A stretch of DNA of 17,987 nucleotides from assembly GCA_039024315.1 (NCBI GenBank), contig JBCCQN010000168.1:1-17987 (forward strand), written 5' to 3'. The notes beneath the pieces were generated by a model, which did not search any database, had not been told where the DNA came from, and saw only the letters and a program-made list of their open reading frames with translations. Each line of letters opens with the position of its first letter. Position 1 is the first letter of the stretch. Position numbers and translations under genes: made by a program. The DNA is from JBCAWW01 sp039024315 (GTDB taxonomy: Bacteria > Bacteroidota > Bacteroidia > J057). Positions 14,325 to 17,987 of the stretch are shown here, piece after piece.

Positions 14325-14336
14325 TTATTATTTTTG
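14307..14336 (+). promoter_or_regulatory. Promoter of the SnoaL-like lipoprotein gene
   Basis: TTG at 14307-14309 and TATTTTTG at 14329-14336 are separated by 19 nt, matching the Bacteroidota TTG / TAnnTTTG consensus in both sequence and spacing. The ATG at 14368 follows 31 bp later. The -33 box is inside the right operator arm. Confidence 0.7.
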
Positions 14337-14367
14337 GTTCCATATTGAAAGTAATAATTCTTCCATC

Positions 14368-15249
14368 ATGAGACAAGTAATCATCCTCTTGTTGACGGGA
14401 ATTCTCGTGTCCTGTCAGACCACTCAAACCACTAGCGAGAACCAACAGAATCAAACCTCTAATTCAAAGTATGTAACCATGAGTAAAAAAGAAAAAGCAT
14501 TGACATTTGTACAGGCGGCATTGTCCCAAGACGTAGCAACCGTAAGGGAGTTAGTCGATGAGGGTTATATCCAACATAACCCCTTTATTCCCACAGGTTT
14601 AGACGCTTTTATTGGCCTTTTTCCTGTACTCAAAGAAAATGGGACTTCGGCTGAGGCAGTCAGAGTAATTGAAGACGGAAATTTTGTCGCCATTCATCAT
14701 CTTTGGCGAGGCGCTCAGCCCTTTGGGGCAGAGGAGATGGTATCCTTTGACGTGCTACGCTTTGGGGAAAATGGCAAAATTATGGAGCATTGGGATGCGA
14801 TGATGCCCAACACTCCTCCCAATCCATCTGGCCGTACCTTGCTTGACGGCGAGACCGAAATCAGCGATTTAGATCAAACTGCAGCCAATAAGGCCAAATC
14901 GGAAAAGCTATTCTCAACTTTTATCAATGAGGACCAAGCCGCAGTCGGAGCCATAGTTACCGAAAACTTCCAGCCGGATTATTTGCAGCACAATCCCAAG
15001 GTAGCCGATGGCGTACCTGCGATATTCGAGGCTTTTGGTAGAGAGCAATGGGTATATCAAAAAAATCATAAACTCATTGCCCAAGGCAATATGGTCCTTT
15101 CTATCTCGGAGGGAACTGCTAAAGGAGTGCCTACGGTTTTTTATGACTTGCTGCGCTATGAAGATGGAAAGGTTGTCGAACATTGGGATGTAATCCAGAC
15201 GATCCCCACCGAAAACTTAGCGAACGAAAATACCATGTTTGCTTTTTAA
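14368..15249 (+). CDS. Lipoprotein with two SnoaL-like (NTF2-fold) domains
   Basis: The start at 14368 gives 293 residues and a clean lipoprotein signal (MRQVIILLLTGILVSC, Cys16); upstream starts would fall in the promoter. After a Thr/Gln/Ser-rich linker come two copies of a SnoaL-like domain, about 40-145 and 174-280. Both copies keep QHNP (69-72, 207-210) and EHWD (140-143, 271-274) at matching places, so the gene arose by internal duplication. The family (COG4922-like, annotated as SnoaL-like aldol-condensation proteins) shares the cone-shaped NTF2 pocket; the actual reaction is unproven. A membrane-anchored, double-domain form under an HxlR regulator suggests handling of a small organic, perhaps reactive, compound. 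A strong terminator follows. Confidence 0.85.
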   Translation: MRQVIILLLTGILVSCQTTQTTSENQQNQTSNSKYVTMSKKEKALTFVQAALSQDVATVRELVDEGYIQHNPFIPTGLDAFIGLFPVLKENGTSAEAVRVIEDGNFVAIHHLWRGAQPFGAEEMVSFDVLRFGENGKIMEHWDAMMPNTPPNPSGRTLLDGETEISDLDQTAANKAKSEKLFSTFINEDQAAVGAIVTENFQPDYLQHNPKVADGVPAIFEAFGREQWVYQKNHKLIAQGNMVLSISEGTAKGVPTVFYDLLRYEDGKVVEHWDVIQTIPTENLANENTMFAF

Positions 15250-15281
15250 GTAAGCTCATCCCACTAACCCCCCGATTGGGC

Positions 15282-15319
15282 ATCCAGAATAGTTTCTTAG
15301 CAAACTGTTCTGGATTTTT
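15282..15319 (+). terminator. Terminator of the SnoaL-like lipoprotein gene
   Basis: A 14-bp stem (15282-15295 with 15302-15315, one U-G wobble) with a 6-nt loop runs into five T residues, then C and five more T. It lies 33 bp beyond the stop and isolates this gene from the second nucleoside hydrolase. Confidence 0.88.
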
Positions 15320-15375
15320 CTTTTTATAATGAATCTGAAGTCCTTATCAGACTCAATTAGAACCGTAGAAAGACG

Positions 15376-16698
15376 ATGAAAAATCTGCTATTGCTCCCAC
15401 TGTACATGCTCTTTTGTCTGAGCCTTTTCGCCCAAGAAAAAGTTATCCTTGACACCGACCCCTCATTTGATCCGGATGATGTAGGTTGCATCGCGATGCT
15501 GCACAGTATGGCCAGTGAAGGTGAATGCGAAATCCTCGCCATGGTCAACTCGACCAATCAGAAGGAATCAGCTCTCTGCATGAGTTCTATTAACTACTTT
15601 TACAACCGTCAGGCGATTCCGGTGGGGGATTACAAAGGCTACGAAAATAAGATCCACGCCACCGAGCAAAGCTACGACTACCATATCGCCAAGGACTATC
15701 CCCGCACTGTCAAAAAATGGGAAGATACGTTCGACGGAGTCGCCCTCTACCGAGAGATCCTAGAAAGTGCTGCCGACTCTAGCATCACGGTGGTCATCAT
15801 TGGCACCATGCATAATTTTTATGGCCTACTGCAATCAGAACCCGATATGATCAGCGCTAAATCTGGTAAGCAATTGGTGCGCGAAAAGGTCAAATTAGTC
15901 GCCACTATGGGCGGTAACTTCCTCAATAACGAAGGTTTGGATCGTACCAATTGGGGCGGCTCGGACCAACTTTGTAGCTATACTGATTGGTCCTGCCTCA
16001 ATGAAGAACGTAACCGTATGTGTCGCTACGTGATCGAAAATTGTCCGGCACCTTTTATGGCCTCGGGTTGGGAAAACGGCAATGGCGACTATTACAACGC
16101 CAATAACGGCAATGTGATGACGGGCCAAAAACTCAAGGAGCTTCCAGCAGATCATATCGTTCGGCGCAGCTACGAAAGACATTTTGAGTATCGTGGCGGG
16201 GCCGAACGCATCATTCGTCATAGCAATGATCAGATCGCCCTACACTATGCCATCCGCGGCGAGTCGGTCAATTATACCGCCTACACCAATGGCCAAATTA
16301 CCCTCAGTGAAACGGGTGTCTGCAAATGGGATCAGGAGGAAAATAAGCTACAAGGCCACATCCAAAAGAAGCGAGCCGACAGCCTCATCGCCGCTGAAAT
16401 TGAAGTTTTGATGATGGGAGACATTCCCAAAAAAGATCTTAGTCCACCGAGCATACCTCAGGGTATAAAATTACAAGAGGTAGACGATGCCTATTGGCTG
16501 AGCTGGCAGGCTGCTGAAGACGATACCCCTGGCAGCTGGGTGGTGGCTTATAATGTTTATCAAAACGGAGAGCTACTTGGCCAAGCATTTGGCACCAAGA
16601 TGCGGATCGTCAATCTACCGGCGGCTAGGGCCAAGTTTGAAGTAAAAGCGGTCAATGCCAGCGGGACTGAGGGAGAAGCCGCGATGCTTAGAGGCTAG
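15376..16698 (+). CDS. Secreted nucleoside-hydrolase-like protein with FN3-like domain (paralogue 2)
   Basis: This 440-residue protein begins with a signal peptide (cleavage near residue 19, LFA). The metal motif LDTDPSFDPDD (Asp26, Asp28, Asp32, Asp34, Asp35) aligns with that of the paralogue at 12807, as do YREILESAADSSITVVIIGTMHN, VATMGGNF (175-182) and NDQIAL with Asp285. The ribose-contact segment differs: paralogue 1 has EWNFDGD, whereas this one has TNWGGSD, so the Glu is missing and the substrate or activity may have changed. Residues about 354-440 form a fibronectin-III-like domain (PPSIPQGIKLQEVDDAYWLSW...VVAYNVYQNG...VKAVNASG), a common add-on in secreted glycan- or surface-binding hydrolases. 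There is no sorting signal at the C-terminus. It has its own transcription unit after the terminator at 15282. Confidence 0.84.
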   Translation: MKNLLLLPLYMLFCLSLFAQEKVILDTDPSFDPDDVGCIAMLHSMASEGECEILAMVNSTNQKESALCMSSINYFYNRQAIPVGDYKGYENKIHATEQSYDYHIAKDYPRTVKKWEDTFDGVALYREILESAADSSITVVIIGTMHNFYGLLQSEPDMISAKSGKQLVREKVKLVATMGGNFLNNEGLDRTNWGGSDQLCSYTDWSCLNEERNRMCRYVIENCPAPFMASGWENGNGDYYNANNGNVMTGQKLKELPADHIVRRSYERHFEYRGGAERIIRHSNDQIALHYAIRGESVNYTAYTNGQITLSETGVCKWDQEENKLQGHIQKKRADSLIAAEIEVLMMGDIPKKDLSPPSIPQGIKLQEVDDAYWLSWQAAEDDTPGSWVVAYNVYQNGELLGQAFGTKMRIVNLPAARAKFEVKAVNASGTEGEAAMLRG

Positions 16699-17003
16699 TT
16701 TTTTTGAGTACTGCTGCGCAGAACGCTTGTCTTTGGCACGCGACAAGGCAGTGCCTTATCGCTAAACCACTCTCCGATTTCCTTTCTCCTTGAGTACAAG
16801 ATAGTTTTACCATTAGGGCCAATGTCGCGTCGCATCCATCGGTACCATTTTCCTAGACCCAAGCGTTCCGCGCTCCCGATAGCTATCGGGAGGCTCTAAC
16901 ACAAAGCAGAAAAACCTATATTTGATGAACCAAAAACCGACTCTCCTGTAAAAAGGATAGGAAACGCCAATTAATATAGATAGACGGGGCTGTATATCTA
17001 TGA
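16699..17003. other. Intergenic region carrying repeats
   Basis: These 305 bp hold no gene I can support. They include REPIN-like module B and, inside its spacer, a small hairpin at 16740-16762 (AAGGC/GCCTT stem flanked by GCGA/TCGC). A T-run at 16699-16706 just after the stop has no strong stem before it. Confidence 0.55.
16711..16892. repeat. REPIN-like module B with intact palindrome
   Basis: The inverted arms GCGCAGAACGCTTG (16716-16729) and CAAGCGTTCCGCGC (16860-16873) match at 13 of 14 positions across a 130-bp spacer. The right arm abuts the perfect 20-bp palindrome CTCCCGATAGCTATCGGGAG (16873-16892). Both ends recur exactly, on the opposite strand, in module A (16711-16732 with 3230-3251; 16864-16884 with 3108-3128). 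Order and orientation are the same in the two modules relative to the upstream gene, but the spacers differ. Confidence 0.7.
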
Positions 17004-17036
17004 ATGGCTGAAGATATTATTATAAATACATTGCTA

Positions 17037-17987
17037 ATGAGAACCTTTTCTAGCCCCGAACCCCTTTTTCGTTTTGTGATTTTTTTATTCTTAGCTGGAA
17101 GCACCTCGACTACGCAGGCTCAGATTTTTGAGTGGGTGAGATCTTTTGGGGATGTTGATAGGACTAGAGCTTATGACGTACTTGTGGACCCAGAGGCTAA
17201 TGTGATTACGATCGGTACTTTTAAAGACCAAGTTGACTTTGACCCTGGGCCAGATAAGTTTATGCTCAAGGCCAAAGGATCAGGTGATGTCTTTATCAAC
17301 AAATTGGACTCATCAGGTAATTTTATCTGGGCCAAGCAACTGGCAACAGTCGATTATATGGGGATTGGGCATATGGCCCTAGATGATGCGGGTAATATTT
17401 ATCTTACGGGTGTTTTTAGGGATGTCTTAGACGTAGATCCTGGCCCCGATAAGCTGAAATTTATTCCCCGTGCATCCTTTGATACTTATATAATCAAGCT
17501 AAACGCTGCGGGAGAGCTAATGTGGGCGCGTCAGTTTGGGAGTAGCTTGGATAAACCTTACAGTAGTGCCTCTGGTGAAAGGATAGTCGTCGCGGATAAT
17601 CAAAACATCTATGTAACGGGCAGCTTTATCGGTACCGTTGACTTTGACCCGGGACCAGACAGCTTTAATATTACCGTACCTGTAGCAAACTCGTATACGG
17701 CTGCTGTTTTTGTCCAAAAATTGGATTCAGCAGGAAACTTTATCTGGGCTAAGAGTCTGGGAGGTACTAGTCCCCAACGCACTATGGTATATACGCTTGC
17801 CACTGATGAAGCCAGTAATGTGTATATCGGAGGGGGATTTGAGGGTACTCAAGATTTTGATCCGGGACCGGATACCTGCTCCTTTTCCTCCGTCAATGAG
17901 CAAGACGTATTTATCACCAAGCTGGATAGTTTGGGCAATTTTGTCTGGGCCAAACAGTTTGGGAGTCGTCATCTTACTATTATCCAG
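17037..17987 (+). CDS. Secreted SBBP-type (DPGPD) repeat protein, 3' end beyond window
   Basis: 317 codons are open from ATG 17037 to the right edge with no stop. The start gives a signal peptide (MRTFSSPEPLFRFVIFLFLAGSTSTTQAQ); an in-frame ATG at 17004 would add 11 residues and is less likely. After FEWVRSFG the protein consists of repeats with DFDPGPD, INKLDSSGNFIWAKQ and NIYLTGVF motifs, the pattern of SBBP (seven-bladed beta-propeller-like) repeat proteins that are common in Bacteroidota and usually end in a type IX sorting domain. The end is missing, so sorting is inferred. Role: probably a cell-surface or secreted protein; no catalytic motif is visible. Confidence 0.85.
   Translation, partial: MRTFSSPEPLFRFVIFLFLAGSTSTTQAQIFEWVRSFGDVDRTRAYDVLVDPEANVITIGTFKDQVDFDPGPDKFMLKAKGSGDVFINKLDSSGNFIWAKQLATVDYMGIGHMALDDAGNIYLTGVFRDVLDVDPGPDKLKFIPRASFDTYIIKLNAAGELMWARQFGSSLDKPYSSASGERIVVADNQNIYVTGSFIGTVDFDPGPDSFNITVPVANSYTAAVFVQKLDSAGNFIWAKSLGGTSPQRTMVYTLATDEASNVYIGGGFEGTQDFDPGPDTCSFSSVNEQDVFITKLDSLGNFVWAKQFGSRHLTIIQ
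17235..17873 (+). repeat. DPGPD beta-propeller-like protein repeats
   Basis: The core D-(F/V)-D-P-G-P-D starts at 17235, 17430, 17640 and 17853, which gives spacings of 65, 70 and 71 codons. Each unit also contains a (V/Y)-(F/I)-(I/V)-x-K-L-(D/N)-x-x-G-x-(F/L)-(I/M/V)-W-A motif. The aspartate-rich core may bind calcium. Confidence 0.75.

Noticed and set aside
15895..16221. 108-codon open frame on the minus strand.
   Set aside because: It is antisense within the second nucleoside hydrolase, whose own frame carries conserved motifs throughout.
16740..16762. Small hairpin in the spacer of repeat module B.
   Set aside because: There is no T-run and no second copy in the other module's spacer, so it is neither a terminator nor part of the repeat family.
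3108..16892. The two repeat modules, in inverted orientation 13.5 kb apart, as ends of one large composite transposon.
   Set aside because: The intervening genes look like ordinary chromosomal genes with no transposase, integrase or target-site duplication, and another copy lies inside a gene between them; a dispersed repeat explains it better.

Overview
The window looks like chromosomal DNA of a member of the Bacteroidota, most likely a Saprospiraceae/Lewinella-type marine or sludge bacterium. The evidence is several TAnnTTTG-type -7 elements (the Bacteroidota promoter signature), few Shine-Dalgarno sequences, many short lipoproteins with a Bacteroidota-style lipobox, a secreted CUB/Ig-like repeat protein, a DPGPD (SBBP-type) repeat protein, and moderate GC. 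The taxonomic placement below phylum is inference. I found no rRNA, tRNA, CRISPR array, phage gene or complete insertion sequence.

Layout. 1-2036 (minus) is the N-terminal 678 codons of a large secreted protein (signal peptide, CUB domain, Ig/PKD-like region, five ~70-residue repeats) that runs off the left edge. 2360-3094 (plus) is a DprE2-like short-chain dehydrogenase. 3312-4739 (minus) is an exported protein with two SH3-like domains; 4901-5422 (minus) is a small lipoprotein. 5528-6763 (plus) is a complete M16 zinc peptidase. 6822-8678 (minus) is a membrane hybrid histidine kinase with two receiver domains. 8809-9531 (plus, unknown) converges on and overlaps 9511-10383 (minus, lipoprotein). 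10522-11334 (plus) is a leaderless BtuF-like substrate-binding protein, followed by a LolD/MacB-type ABC ATPase (11398-12099) and an overlapping multi-pass membrane protein ending at 12700.

The most coherent block is 12807-16698. Two paralogous secreted nucleoside-hydrolase-like proteins (12807-13796, and 15376-16698 with an added fibronectin-III-like domain) flank a divergent pair: an HxlR-family regulator (13809-14252, minus) and a two-domain SnoaL-like lipoprotein (14368-15249, plus). The short divergent gap holds a perfect 18-bp inverted repeat whose right arm covers the -33 element and the spacer of a well-formed Bacteroidota promoter. This looks like a self-contained, probably thiol- or electrophile-responsive switch. 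17037 to the right edge is the start of a secreted beta-propeller-like repeat protein.

Across the window there is also a dispersed palindromic repeat family (core GCGTTCYGCGC joined to CTCCCGATAGCTATCGGGAG). It forms two REPIN-like modules at 3108-3251 and 16711-16892, and one copy lies in frame inside the BtuF-like gene at 10902-10927.
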